DNA of 41,032 nt from Methanobacterium sp. UBA353. GTDB lineage: Archaea; Methanobacteriota; Methanobacteria; Methanobacteriales; Methanobacteriaceae. The notes under the pieces were generated by a model. It was not told the origin of the DNA. It saw only the letters and a list, made by a program, of their open reading frames with translations, and did no database searches. Below, one piece after another: positions 8,759 through 20,970 of this stretch (positions are counted from its first letter, which is position 1; the number at the start of each line of letters is the position of its first letter). The translations under genes and the position numbers were made by a program. The stretch spans positions 313,012 to 354,043 of the forward strand of contig DALO01000002.1 of the NCBI GenBank assembly GCA_002496805.1. Direction: 5' to 3'.

Positions 8759-8893
8759 TAAATATATAGTTTTATAGGTAGAGGTAAATAAACATCAACA
8801 ATTCATTTATGTAATTTTTTACAATGAATGGTAGTTCTGGTAAAATATATATGCAATATAATATAGAAGATTATAAAGTGTGGGGATGAGATC

Positions 8894-9280
8894 ATGACTA
8901 ACGTTTTAAAAGATGTTTTTGGCGATACTAAAAGGATAAGCATCTTAGAAGAGCTTGTTGAAAGATGGGGCGAGTTTTTAACCATATCCGAACTAGCTAG
9001 AATATCGAACACATCAAAAAAAACGGTATATAACCATATTAATGAATTGGAAAAAATAAGAATTTTAGAGATAAAAGAAGGAAAAGCACGAAAATATAAA
9101 CTCAATGAAGATGATGAAAGAGCAATAGCCCTTGCAATTCTCCAAGGGGCAGAATATATCAGGAAAGGACAATTATCACTAGAAGGAATGAAATCTGAAG
9201 AGATAGAACTAGAAGGTGATGTTCATGCTATTGAAACATTAACAACGTTATCAAGTTCTAAAAGCGGATTAACTGTTTAA
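8894..9280 (+). CDS. Winged helix-turn-helix regulator
   Basis: 128-residue regulator. The helix-turn-helix is clear: RISILEELVERWGEFLTISE, then LARISNTSKKTVYNHINELE, followed by the wing (ILEIKEGKARKYKLNEDDE). The C-terminal 45 residues are acidic, with no recognisable effector domain. GGGGATGAG precedes ATG 8894, and an AT-rich TATA-like stretch lies near 8840-8851. The DUF3467 gene begins 13 bases after its stop, so the two form one unit; pairing of a small DNA-binding protein with a second small protein suggests autoregulation. Its target is unknown. Confidence 0.75.
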   Translation: MTNVLKDVFGDTKRISILEELVERWGEFLTISELARISNTSKKTVYNHINELEKIRILEIKEGKARKYKLNEDDERAIALAILQGAEYIRKGQLSLEGMKSEEIELEGDVHAIETLTTLSSSKSGLTV

Positions 9281-9293
9281 AGGTAATGATAAT

Positions 9294-9614
9294 ATGAAAA
9301 AAGATAACCCTACTCTTAAAAAAGAACCTCCTTTTATGCATCCTTCAGAAGCACCCAGAATTTATGCTTCAGGAGTTTTTGGAGGTTACACTCCTCATGA
9401 TTTTAGATTATTTTTATATTCTGAAGAGCCAATGCGACAAGATGAAATATTTAGTTCGTCAACTATTGAAATAATGCGAGAAGTTCAAGGAGAAATTATT
9501 CTCTCTCCTTTAACTGCTAAAGAATTAGTTATATGGTTAAATAAAAGAGTTAAAGAGTTTGAGGACAATTTTGGGGAAATAAAATTACCTAGCTCCGTAC
9601 CTACTAAAGATTAA
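9294..9614 (+). CDS. DUF3467 family protein
   Basis: 106 residues. The family pattern is visible as EAPRIYASGVFGGYTPHDFR (residues 19-38) leading into LFLYSEEP, then GEIILSPLTAKELVIWLNKR and VKEFEDNFGEIKLP. These match my recollection of DUF3467, small proteins in bacteria and archaea without known function. AAGGTAATGAT just before ATG 9294 is the ribosome site. The gene follows the winged-helix regulator after 13 bases and is ended by the hairpin terminator at 9668-9706. The PHDFRLFL and SPLTAK parts are the most conserved; no catalytic residues stand out. Confidence 0.7.
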   Translation: MKKDNPTLKKEPPFMHPSEAPRIYASGVFGGYTPHDFRLFLYSEEPMRQDEIFSSSTIEIMREVQGEIILSPLTAKELVIWLNKRVKEFEDNFGEIKLPSSVPTKD

Positions 9615-9667
9615 TATTATATTTAGTGAGAAGAATGAAATTTTGTTTTTTTGGAGCCAGTATACCC

Positions 9668-9706
9668 CCCCATATACGCCCATAATGGTGTGTGGGGATT
9701 TTTTTT
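9668..9706 (+). terminator. Hairpin with T8 tail after DUF3467 gene
   Basis: CCCCATATAC (9668-9677) pairs with GGTGTGTGGGG (9687-9697) through Watson-Crick and G-U pairs, followed by A and eight T (9699-9706). The end GTGGGGA-T8-GATC closely resembles the terminator at 7151-7167. It lies 53 bases after the DUF3467 stop. Confidence 0.65.
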
Positions 9707-9767
9707 GATCGTCTTGGGAGGGTAATAATATTTGTGCACTTGATTCTATTAAGGACTAGTTTTTAGA

Positions 9768-10190
9768 TTATTCATCTAATTTTTCGTTTCTTTCGGTGAA
9801 AACTTCATCGGCAGAGTACAAACCATTAAGTGCTTTAGGAAAACCTGCATAAACTGCCATTTGGATTATAACCTCAATAATCTCCTGTGGAGTGCAACCA
9901 GCATTCAGAGCACCGTGTATATGGCTTTTGAGTTGAGTTTGAGCACATCCCAGGGTGGTTATGGCGGCAATGGTCACCAACTCCCTGGTTTTAAAATCTA
10001 AGCCTGGCCGGGAATAAATATCTCCATAAGCAAACTCAGCAACGTAGCGTGCCATGTCTGGAGCCACGTCTTCTAATTCTTTTTTAAGTATTTTGAAAGA
10101 ATCAGGATTCATTTTTTCCAAATATTCAATGCCTTTCTGGTATCTATCTACACTCACAGTTACACTCGCCCATTTTTTTCTTCTTAACAC
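9768..10190 (-). CDS. Carboxymuconolactone decarboxylase-like protein
   Basis: Member of the CMD/AhpD superfamily, all-alpha proteins that act as decarboxylases or in thiol-dependent peroxide defence. The core is YSRPGLDFKTRELVTIAAIT, then TLGCAQTQLKSHIHGALNAG, and a conserved C-terminal VYAGFPKALNGL. Only one cysteine occurs in the CAQTQ motif, so the CxxC redox pair of true AhpD is missing and it is closer to the decarboxylase-like group. The frame opens at GTG 10190 with MLRRKKWASV; an in-frame GTG before SVDRYQKG (about 10154) is an alternative because the first residues are unusual and neither start has a clear ribosome site. Function in methanogens is unknown. Confidence 0.82.
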   Translation of the reverse strand: MLRRKKWASVTVSVDRYQKGIEYLEKMNPDSFKILKKELEDVAPDMARYVAEFAYGDIYSRPGLDFKTRELVTIAAITTLGCAQTQLKSHIHGALNAGCTPQEIIEVIIQMAVYAGFPKALNGLYSADEVFTERNEKLDE

Positions 10191-10422
10191 TCTTTTTATT
10201 CATCAATATTTTTTTTTGGTTCTAAAGATTGGGAGTTTATTATATTATAAGTATATATTTTAATAGTTTAACTTACAACAAGTTCAATTCATAACTGATA
10301 AATTAGTTTCAAACTACTATCTCTATAATTAATAGACTGGTGGTGACCCTAAGATCAGTCATTAATGATAAAACTAAATTATCACATAATAAAATATCAT
10401 TATAAATTTTAAGGGGGAGGAT

Positions 10423-11082
10423 TTGATCACTAAACCTAAAGTGACCTTAAGTGCGGCCATGACTTTGGATGGTAAAATAGCCACCAAAACTGGTAGTTCG
10501 GAGATATCCGGCCAAGAAGATTTATTAAGAGTTCACAAGCTCCGTAAAGGTATGGATGCCATAATGGTGGGAATAAACACTGTTTTGGCTGATGATCCTC
10601 GCCTATCTGTTCATAAAATATCATCAAAACCCGGTGATAACCCCATCCGAATAGTGGTGGATAGTAAAGCTCGCACACCCCTAAATTATAGGATTCTCAA
10701 CAGTGAAGCTCCCACCATCATTGCAGTTTCCAAGACAGCCCCTTCAAAACGGGTTGAATTGTTGGAAGCAGAAGAAACTGTCGAGGTTATAATTTGTGGT
10801 GATGAACAAGTTGATTTAGAATCTTTGATGCAAACTTTAGGTGAGAAAGGAATTAAAAAATTGATGCTGGAAGGGGGATCCACTCTTAACTATTCAATGT
10901 TCCAGGCTGGATTGGTAAGTGAAGTGAAACTGTGCATTGCACCAATGATTGCTGGCGGAAATCAGGCTAAAACTTTGGTAGATGGCGATGGAGTGGATTA
11001 CATGAAAGATTCATTTCGTCTAAAGTTTAAAAAAAGTTACACCCTCGATGAAGATTTGATAGTGGAATACGATGTGTTATAA
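10423..11082 (+). CDS. arfC: Diaminohydroxyribosylamino-pyrimidinone phosphate reductase ArfC
   Basis: NAD(P)H-dependent reductase acting on 2,5-diamino-6-ribosylamino-4(3H)-pyrimidinone 5'-phosphate in the archaeal riboflavin/F420 route, opening the ribose to ribityl before deamination. It is the stand-alone form of the RibD C-terminal domain. Signature parts are TLSAAMTLDGKIAT, EDLLRVHKLRKGMDAIMVGI, NTVLADDPRLSV, NPIRIVVDSKART and KLMLEGGSTLNYSMF. 219 residues is the archaeal size. The start is TTG 10423; GGGGGAGG at 10413-10420 is very close, leaving only 2 bases, which is unusual. A GTG at 10441 is a weaker alternative because it would lose the N-terminal extension usual in archaeal members. 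Confidence 0.92.
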   Translation: MITKPKVTLSAAMTLDGKIATKTGSSEISGQEDLLRVHKLRKGMDAIMVGINTVLADDPRLSVHKISSKPGDNPIRIVVDSKARTPLNYRILNSEAPTIIAVSKTAPSKRVELLEAEETVEVIICGDEQVDLESLMQTLGEKGIKKLMLEGGSTLNYSMFQAGLVSEVKLCIAPMIAGGNQAKTLVDGDGVDYMKDSFRLKFKKSYTLDEDLIVEYDVL

Positions 11083-11137
11083 AATAAAAATAAATCCCAA
11101 GTTTCAACTGATTTTAGGGAAAACACACCTATTTTTT

Positions 11138-11803
11138 TTAGAGTATGCCCTTTTCTTCAAGTATACTGAGAGGGTTGTCTCTTAAAACTTTTTTAAGTTC
11201 TTTTTGGGGTAAACTTGCTCCTAATGCTATTTTTTCTGCCATTTGATAGGTTATCATGTCTTCAGGTGCATGAGTGTCTGTGTCAACCACCAGATCTGCC
11301 CCCACTTCCAGAGCAGTCTGCACCACATGCCCATTCCCCAGACTATGACCTTTTCTTGCACTTATCTCCAAGGCTATGTTATTTTCTTTGGCAACACGTG
11401 CTTCTTCAGGGGTTATAAGTCCTGGATGTGCTAACACATCAACATCAGGACAGTTAACTGCACTCCAGTTGGTGCCCTTAATCACTGGTTCTACCAGTGT
11501 TTCACCATGAACCACAATAATCTGTGCCCCTAACTTTTTGGCCTTCCGAGCAAGTTTGGGAATAATTTCGGCAGGTGCATGGGTAATTTCTGCTCCTGGG
11601 ATAATTTCAATGTCCCAATTTTCTCTTATGTCTAAAACCGCATTAATGACTCTGCCCACACAATCCAGATTGCTGGCATCCACGTGGTCTGTAATAGCAA
11701 CTGCTTGATAGTCTAAAACACATGCTCGACGTGCTATTTCTGATGGTAGGAGTTCTCCATCACTAAATATGCTGTGAGTATGCAGATCAATTCTTTTTCC
11801 CAT
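11138..11803 (-). CDS. PHP domain phosphoesterase
   Basis: Metal-dependent phosphoesterase of the PHP family; archaeal members are annotated as histidinol-phosphatase-like. Metal ligands are seen in RIDLHTHSIFSDG (His8, His10), AVAITDHVD, IIPGAEITHAP, IIVVHGET, DVLAHPG and VVDTDTHAPED, covering the standard motifs of the seven-stranded barrel. 221 residues. AGGAGAA precedes ATG 11803 by 8 bases. It stands between arfC and the divergent pantoate kinase gene. The substrate cannot be deduced; it may be histidinol phosphate, another small phosphate ester, or a polynucleotide as in other PHP proteins. Confidence 0.9.
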   Translation of the reverse strand: MGKRIDLHTHSIFSDGELLPSEIARRACVLDYQAVAITDHVDASNLDCVGRVINAVLDIRENWDIEIIPGAEITHAPAEIIPKLARKAKKLGAQIIVVHGETLVEPVIKGTNWSAVNCPDVDVLAHPGLITPEEARVAKENNIALEISARKGHSLGNGHVVQTALEVGADLVVDTDTHAPEDMITYQMAEKIALGASLPQKELKKVLRDNPLSILEEKGIL

Positions 11804-11907
11804 ACACTGTTCTCCTAATATTTTTTTTAGATTTTTAATATTACTTCTTACTTTAATATAACTTTATCTGGGAGGTGAATTCCTTGATTATTTATTTATC
11901 GATGGAC

Positions 11908-12842
<935 letters not shown>

Positions 12843-12917
12843 AATAGGTCTGATAAAAAGAAAAATTTGTAGTTGTGTTGAATACTCCCTATTTCAAGTT
12901 TTGGTGATTATGGGGGT

Positions 12918-13721
12918 TCATCTTTTTGAGTCAACAAGATCCTCAATAACATAACTTATTCCTTCATCATCCATCTTTTTGGTTAAACTTCTTGACATTT
13001 TCCCAACAGCAAATACAAGAATATTTAAACCTCTTTTAGATGCTGCAATTGTTGCTTGGGGTGTGGCAAACTCGAAATCTGCATTTATTCCCAGTTTATC
13101 AACAATAGCTCTGGATACAGTTCCCATGATTCCTACTCTATGGAATTGTTCTGGATATTTTTTAATAATTTCACTGATTTGATCCAAGTCGCATGCCCTT
13201 GATCCACCTTGATTAATTGTGGGGAGCTTAATAATAACCACAAATCCGGATTCAAGTTCAATAATTCCATTTAAATTAATAAGTGCCACGTCTTCGCCTT
13301 TTTTTGTGTGGTGAAGGACTTCGGCATGGGCAGAACTTTCTTCCTTACCAGCATATAATGTTCCATTTTCCATTTTAAGCCAAACAGTTTCCCCTGTACT
13401 CAGATCTTCCAGTGCAATGGCTGGCCACACAGATTTATAAGTGTTCATAGTGTCCAGGACTTGGTCAGAATATTTTCGGAGGTCAACAGCTCCTTTTTTC
13501 ACTTTTTCGATTCCACGTTTAGTAATTTTGTAGCGTGACTGTCCACTGCCAGTTTCAACCCATCCTTCATCAACCAGAGTTTTCAAATTCTCTGAAACTG
13601 CCTGGACAGTGATTCCTAATTCATCAGCTATGTCTTTCTGACGAAGGTGAGGTTGGCCTTTGGCGATCTCGGCCAGTATTTGAAACTTGGTTAACTCCCC
13701 TTTTTTTTTAAAAACTTTCAT
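12918..13721 (-). CDS. Winged-helix regulator with conserved archaeal C-terminal domain
   Basis: 267 residues. The first 75 are a winged helix: KFQILAEIAKGQPHLRQKDI, then ADELGITVQAVSENLKTLVD and the wing WVETGSGQSRYKITKRG. The remaining 190 residues form a separate domain, with ALEDLSTGETVWLKMENGTL, a central hydrophobic GIIELESGFVVIIKLPTIN and a Rossmann-like end (PQATIAASKRGLNILVFAVG). I recall this as the archaeal DUF7839 group; the C-terminus may sense a small molecule. AGGTGGAG precedes ATG 13721. It is convergent with pantoate kinase and about 75 bases after the RecJ-like gene. Ligand and targets are unknown. Confidence 0.8.
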   Translation of the reverse strand: MKVFKKKGELTKFQILAEIAKGQPHLRQKDIADELGITVQAVSENLKTLVDEGWVETGSGQSRYKITKRGIEKVKKGAVDLRKYSDQVLDTMNTYKSVWPAIALEDLSTGETVWLKMENGTLYAGKEESSAHAEVLHHTKKGEDVALINLNGIIELESGFVVIIKLPTINQGGSRACDLDQISEIIKKYPEQFHRVGIMGTVSRAIVDKLGINADFEFATPQATIAASKRGLNILVFAVGKMSRSLTKKMDDEGISYVIEDLVDSKR

Positions 13722-13798
13722 AACTCCACCTTTTGTATAATAAAGATGTATTAAACTTTGAGGCTTAAATATTATATATATTTATTTGATTTTTTTTT

Positions 13799-15196
13799 TT
13801 AGATGATTCCATTTAATGATTCATTGAATATTCTCAGGAATTCTTCCTGTTTTCCAATGGGTATGTAAGCGCCACAAGCCACAGAGTGACCACCACCACT
13901 TCCTCCCACTTTTTTTGCAACTTTGCTTATTAAGTGTCCGAAATGAATCCCGTCGAAGGCTAAAAGCCGGGAGCAACGTAATGATATTTTTAATCCATCG
14001 TTTTCATCATTGATACTGGTGAAACCAAGCATGGGTTTTTTCCAGTCACCACTACTTAAAACCATTCCAGCTATGGTTCCGATAACTTCACTTTTGATGC
14101 TGTTTCCATTGAAGTACTGTAAATTTTTCATGGTAAAAATCCGATCTTCTTCTTGGATCCATTGCATCTTCTGGGCAAGATAACGGCGATGTTCACGTCC
14201 TAAATAATCCATATCATCTAAGGCAAGACCTCTATCACCTTTAAGAACTTTTAGAGCTATTTCTGTATTTTTATGTCTGCTGCACGCATTTATAGCAGTG
14301 GAAAATTCACTGGCATCTCTGAGTGCGGTGTATTCTTTTTCGCTTAAAAATTCATAGGCATCTCCTGAAACCAGTCGAGGAATGTATTTAACATACTTAG
14401 GGGGCACTTCACGACTCATCATCCTCACCAGTTCAGTGAAAAGCTTCTTTTTTTCGTCCATGTTAAGGTCATAAAGTGTTCGTTGTCTGTTACGGTTTTT
14501 ACTTGGAATCTCCAATTTTTTTAACAGTTGTATAGCTTCGTTTCGATTGTTGGTTATGGGGAGTTTAACATCGCCAAAATAGGAAAGAGCCAAAAAAAGT
14601 GGTCTTGTTTGCCTTCCGTATAGGGCAAGATCGTTTTCTGATGCTACCATCCCTTTATCAATACCATCTTGAACTATCTGCTCATTAATACCCACTAGTT
14701 TTCCGGATAAATTGTTTTGCATGTCGCCAACAGCACTTAAAACCCCAATCCAGCTTAAATCATTAAACTTAAATGTTCTGGCCAGAAGATAACACATACC
14801 TCCCCCTGAAACTTGGAAAGAACCATCAATACCATGGTAATGGGGGTTAATCTCCAGAAAACTCCTTTCATGTGAAGAGATATTCCTTAAGGGAGGGTGA
14901 TGATCAAGGATGATGACTTGGGACTCTGAAGTTCTGAAATGATCTAAATCTTGCCCTGAACCCAGGTCCGAGAATATAGTGACTTCATTTTCCCTTTTTA
15001 AATCCGGAATCATGTCCAGGGTAATGAATTCCAGTTCATGGTCGATTTCCAGGCGATCAAGGGTTAATGATAGTATTGCCCCGGCTGATATTCCGTCACA
15101 GTCTATGTGACTATATATTTTAACATCTTCTGAATTTTTCACCATTTCATTGGCTTTCATCAATGTTTTATCCATGTCTTTTGGAATGTCATCCAT
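13799..15196 (-). CDS. DHH-family RecJ-like nuclease
   Basis: 465-residue DHH phosphoesterase of the archaeal RecJ/GAN-Cdc45 type, which in euryarchaea associates with GINS and MCM at the replication fork or works in single-strand DNA or RNA 5'-end degradation. The DHH domain shows KIYSHIDCDGISAG (metal Asp), VTIFSDLGSG, and the name-giving QVIILDHHPPL. The C-terminal DHHA1 domain ends with KKVGGSGGGHSVACGAYIPI. All metal ligands seem present, so it should be catalytically active rather than a structural Cdc45 homologue. The frame starts at ATG 15196. srp19 lies 95 bases upstream in the same direction. Which of the several archaeal RecJ paralogues it is cannot be decided here. Confidence 0.88.
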   Translation of the reverse strand: MDDIPKDMDKTLMKANEMVKNSEDVKIYSHIDCDGISAGAILSLTLDRLEIDHELEFITLDMIPDLKRENEVTIFSDLGSGQDLDHFRTSESQVIILDHHPPLRNISSHERSFLEINPHYHGIDGSFQVSGGGMCYLLARTFKFNDLSWIGVLSAVGDMQNNLSGKLVGINEQIVQDGIDKGMVASENDLALYGRQTRPLFLALSYFGDVKLPITNNRNEAIQLLKKLEIPSKNRNRQRTLYDLNMDEKKKLFTELVRMMSREVPPKYVKYIPRLVSGDAYEFLSEKEYTALRDASEFSTAINACSRHKNTEIALKVLKGDRGLALDDMDYLGREHRRYLAQKMQWIQEEDRIFTMKNLQYFNGNSIKSEVIGTIAGMVLSSGDWKKPMLGFTSINDENDGLKISLRCSRLLAFDGIHFGHLISKVAKKVGGSGGGHSVACGAYIPIGKQEEFLRIFNESLNGII

Positions 15197-15291
15197 TAAT
15201 ATCCCTTTTTAAATTATTAAACAAATTTTAAATCTAAATTTTATTCCATGGCATCCTCTAAAGGATTATTGATGGAATTTTTTTTTTATCA

Positions 15292-15585
15292 TCATCCCTT
15301 GGGGGATCTGGATCCATTGATTAAATTGCTTAGTTTAATTAGAACTTCGGTTTTACTCATCTTTTTATCAACTATTACCCTTCCGGATCCTTCCCACCAG
15401 GAGGGGGGATATGATTTATATTTCTCCACACTAGGATTTAATCCCAACTTTTTGGCCGCCTGGGTAATTTCACGTATTTTAGGAGTGTTTACACCCTGTT
15501 TTTTGGAAATTTTCCTTCCCTCAGATTTAGTCTTATTAGAGTCAATGTAATCAGGCCATATAATGGTTCTTTTTTCATCTTTCAT
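15292..15585 (-). CDS. srp19: Signal recognition particle protein SRP19
   Basis: RNA-binding component of archaeal and eukaryotic SRP, needed to prepare 7S RNA for SRP54. The family motifs are TIIWPDYIDSNKTKSEGRKI, then VNTPKIREITQAAKKLGLNP and a late YPPSWWEGSGRVIVDK with the conserved tryptophans and glycine. 97 residues is the archaeal length, with a basic C-terminal tail. GGAG 7 bases before ATG 15585 supports the start. The neighbours are the RecJ-like gene downstream and hemD upstream; these gaps (95 and 108 bases) leave room for separate promoters. Confidence 0.95.
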   Translation of the reverse strand: MKDEKRTIIWPDYIDSNKTKSEGRKISKKQGVNTPKIREITQAAKKLGLNPSVEKYKSYPPSWWEGSGRVIVDKKMSKTEVLIKLSNLINGSRSPKG

Positions 15586-15693
15586 TTATTTACTCCTCAC
15601 AACCTCTATTTACTTAAGTCCAATCAGGAAAAACACGTTTTTATGCATGAATTAAACATTAACTAGAAAATTCGATTTTAAATTTACAGGACT

Positions 15694-16485
15694 TCACTCA
15701 TCCATTTTTGCCATTAACTCTTGAAGCATGTCTTCTACAGTATACTTGGCGGGTGTGATGGATTTTATTTTTAATTCGTTAAGAGGCTTCTGAGTTATGG
15801 GGCCAATGGCTGCTACTAAAATTTCTCCCTCTTTTAAAGATTCTATTAGTTGGTCTTGTTTATCTCCAGCTATCTCAAAGAGGTTGGTAACAGTCAGGGG
15901 ACTGGTGAAAGTTATTGCATCAACTTTTCTGTTAATGATATTGTCCACAAGTAGTTTGACTTGACTGGTATCCTTAGGATGGGTTGATTTATAAGCTTCT
16001 GCCAGATAAACAGTGGCTCCCATTTTTTTCAAACCTTCAGGAAGCACATCTCTTGCTTTAAATGTTCGAGGAACTCCTATTCTAATTCCCTGTAAATCTA
16101 TTTTTTTAAACTCTTCTAATAATCCTTCTGCAGTATAATCTTCAGGAATTAAGTCTGATTTAAGACCATATTCATTTAAAACCCTTCCAGTACGAGGTCC
16201 TATAACTGCAACTTGACAGTCTGGATTGAGTTTTTCTTTGAAATCTTCACAGTAATGAAACAATGATTCAAGTGATGCGGGTGATGTAAATATTAACCAA
16301 TCCAGATTTTTGGCGTTATAACACAGATCCATCAAGGATTCACTGGGATAAGCCTCTAGTTCAAGTGTGGGAACCACTAACGGAACACCACCATTGGTTT
16401 CTACAATTTTAACTGCTGCCTCTGCTCTTTCCAGTGGCCTGGTTATGGCGATGATCTTATTTTTAAATCCCATTAATTGGCTCAT
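15694..16485 (-). CDS. hemD: Uroporphyrinogen-III synthase HemD
   Basis: Closes and inverts ring D of hydroxymethylbilane to form uroporphyrinogen III, the branch point to siroheme, cobamide and F430. Sequence in this family is poorly conserved, but the layout of two alternating alpha/beta domains is clear: KNKIIAITRPLERAEAAVKI at the start, LDWLIFTSPASLESLFHYCE, the VAVIGPRTGRVLNEYGLK hinge, VDAITFTSPLTVTNLFEIAG and LVAAIGPITQKPLNELKIK. 263 residues is typical. The start ATG overlaps the stop of cobA by 4 bases (ATGA), so translation is coupled; the product of HemD is the direct substrate of CobA. Confidence 0.92.
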   Translation of the reverse strand: MSQLMGFKNKIIAITRPLERAEAAVKIVETNGGVPLVVPTLELEAYPSESLMDLCYNAKNLDWLIFTSPASLESLFHYCEDFKEKLNPDCQVAVIGPRTGRVLNEYGLKSDLIPEDYTAEGLLEEFKKIDLQGIRIGVPRTFKARDVLPEGLKKMGATVYLAEAYKSTHPKDTSQVKLLVDNIINRKVDAITFTSPLTVTNLFEIAGDKQDQLIESLKEGEILVAAIGPITQKPLNELKIKSITPAKYTVEDMLQELMAKMDE

Positions 16486-17207
16486 GCCTGATCCTCTGGC
16501 ATATTTTTCTGAATATCTTTAAACAAGTCTACAACTGGCCCAATAATCACCAGGGCCGGGGGGTTGATATTTTTTTCAGTTATATTTTCCAAGGTGCCCA
16601 GAACAATTCTTTCATCTGGTTTTGTCCCATTTTCTATAACACAAACCGGAGTTTCAGGGTCCTTATACTTCATTATTTCCTGAGTATTATTTTTCAAACG
16701 GTCAACACCCATGAGAATGATAATTGTATCTGCGTTATAATTCCATTGGACCTGTTTTTCTTTTTTGGTGGGATCTTCGTGGCCAGTAACAACAGTAAAA
16801 GAAGTTGCCACTCCTCTGTGAGTTACAGGCAATCCAACAGTGGTTGGAACACCAATAGCTGATGTTACCCCTGGTATAAGCTCTACATGTATTTTTTCTT
16901 CCAGGAGTGACAGTAACTCTTCACCACCTCTTCCGAAAACGAAAGGATCTCCACCCTTAAGCCGAACTACTATGTCATGTTTTTTGGCTTGTTTTAGGAG
17001 TATTTGGTTAATTTCTTCCTGTTTTTTCGAATGTTTCCCTGCTCTTTTACCAACGTAGATCATTTCAGCCCCACTAGCATATTTTAATATTTCTTCATTG
17101 GCTAAACGATCGTAAACCACTACATCAGCTTTTTCAAGGGCTTTTATAGCCTTAAGAGTAATCAGATCTGGATCTCCAGGACCAGCTCCCACTAAATATA
17201 CTACCAT
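16482..17207 (-). CDS. cobA: Uroporphyrinogen-III C-methyltransferase (SUMT)
   Basis: SAM-dependent methylation of uroporphyrinogen III at C2 and C7 giving precorrin-2, the first committed step for siroheme, cobamide and F430. Diagnostic parts are VYLVGAGPGDPDLITLKAIK, DVVVYDRLANEEIL, the glycine-rich VRLKGGDPFVFGRGGEE SAM-binding loop, ELIPGVTSAIGVPTTVGLP, and THRGVATSFTVVTGHE. The C-terminal part has TIIILMGVDRL and NPPALVIIGPVV. 241 residues is usual for the stand-alone enzyme, with no fused HemD or CysG domains. It is the first gene of a two-gene unit with hemD (4-base overlap). Confidence 0.96.
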   Translation of the reverse strand: MVVYLVGAGPGDPDLITLKAIKALEKADVVVYDRLANEEILKYASGAEMIYVGKRAGKHSKKQEEINQILLKQAKKHDIVVRLKGGDPFVFGRGGEELLSLLEEKIHVELIPGVTSAIGVPTTVGLPVTHRGVATSFTVVTGHEDPTKKEKQVQWNYNADTIIILMGVDRLKNNTQEIMKYKDPETPVCVIENGTKPDERIVLGTLENITEKNINPPALVIIGPVVDLFKDIQKNMPEDQA

Positions 17208-17295
17208 AAATCCACCATCTACTCATGAGTATTCGTATTTTTGATTCTGGTTATTTTTTTTTTAACTGTTAAGTTTGAGTTGCTATTAGGAAGTG

Positions 17296-18202
<907 letters not shown>

Positions 18203-18288
18203 ATCCATCACCAATAAATTACAATACATTCTTTTTTTTTATAAAATTAAATCTTCAAGACAATGCTAAGTATTCTATATTTAAACTC

Positions 18289-19035
18289 TTAAAAATCTAA
18301 ACTCCATTTCTTTTTATCTTCATCATCTAATATCATGTTAGCCACCTTTTGGTAAGCTTCAATAACTCCTGACTCACCTTTGCGGAATAGGTCTTTATCC
18401 AGAATATCTTTAGTTTCTCTATCCCAAAAACGGCAAGTATCAGGGCTGATCTCATCACCGAGAACGATATTATCATCACAGTCTCGGCCGAATTCAATTT
18501 TAAAATCAGGAAAGAGAAGACCCTTATTTTCCAGGAAATTTTTTAGAACACCATTGATTTTTATCGTGATTTCACGAATTATTTCCAGTTCATCACTAGT
18601 TGCAAGGCCTAATGCCAGTATTATATCATCATTGAGCATGGGGTCATGATATTCATCGTTTTTAAAGTCCATCTGGATGATAGGTGGATTAAAAGTCTGT
18701 CCTTCTTGGAATGGAAATCGCCTCAGGAGGCTTCCCGCGGCAATATTTCTGGTAATCACTTCTAAAGGTATCATCTCTAATTTATGGGAAAGCATATATC
18801 CTGGTTCTGGTAAATCAATGTATTGCGTTTTTATCAGGGCATTTTCTAGAATTGTAAAAAGTTTAGCTGAGATCAAGGAGTTATAATAACCTTTCAATCC
18901 CATGGTTTCCTTTTTTTCTCCATCCCCTGCAGTTATATCATCTCTGAATTTAACTATAACTTGCTCTTGTTGGCTGGTTTGGTAGATATCTTTAGCTTTA
19001 CCCCGATATAGGAGGTTACCCTTTTCAAGATTCAT
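18289..19035 (-). CDS. purC: SAICAR synthase PurC
   Basis: ATP-dependent ligase joining aspartate to CAIR, giving SAICAR in purine synthesis. NLLYRGKAKDIYQTSQQEQV, IVKFRDDITAGDGEKKE, LEMIPLEVITRNIAAGSLLR, LFPDFKIEFGRD and GDEISPDTCRFWD are all family signatures covering the ATP and aspartyl sites. 248 residues is normal. GGAG 6 bases before ATG 19035 and a TATA box at 19069-19079 give a short leader. It is transcribed toward purS and purQ, 86 bases away, so a purC-purS-purQ operon is likely. Confidence 0.97.
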   Translation of the reverse strand: MNLEKGNLLYRGKAKDIYQTSQQEQVIVKFRDDITAGDGEKKETMGLKGYYNSLISAKLFTILENALIKTQYIDLPEPGYMLSHKLEMIPLEVITRNIAAGSLLRRFPFQEGQTFNPPIIQMDFKNDEYHDPMLNDDIILALGLATSDELEIIREITIKINGVLKNFLENKGLLFPDFKIEFGRDCDDNIVLGDEISPDTCRFWDRETKDILDKDLFRKGESGVIEAYQKVANMILDDEDKKKWSLDF

Positions 19036-19068
19036 GTTAAACTCCGTTTTCTTTAGTTGATGTCAAAT

Positions 19069-19079
19069 CTTTATATAGA
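19069..19079 (-). promoter_or_regulatory. TATA box of purC
   Basis: Read on the minus strand this is TCTATATAAAG, centred about 38 bases before the purC ATG, which predicts a transcript start near 19047 and a leader of about a dozen bases that contains the GGAG site. It is the best TATA match in the gap shared with the divergent glmS gene. Confidence 0.5.
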
Positions 19080-19187
19080 TATTAAACTACATTAAGATAA
19101 AACTACATTAGACAATATTATATCTTATGATTATAATAGATTATTTGTCATTTATTTAGTTTGTAAAACATTTTTTTAGGTGAGATT

Positions 19188-20970
<1,783 letters not shown>

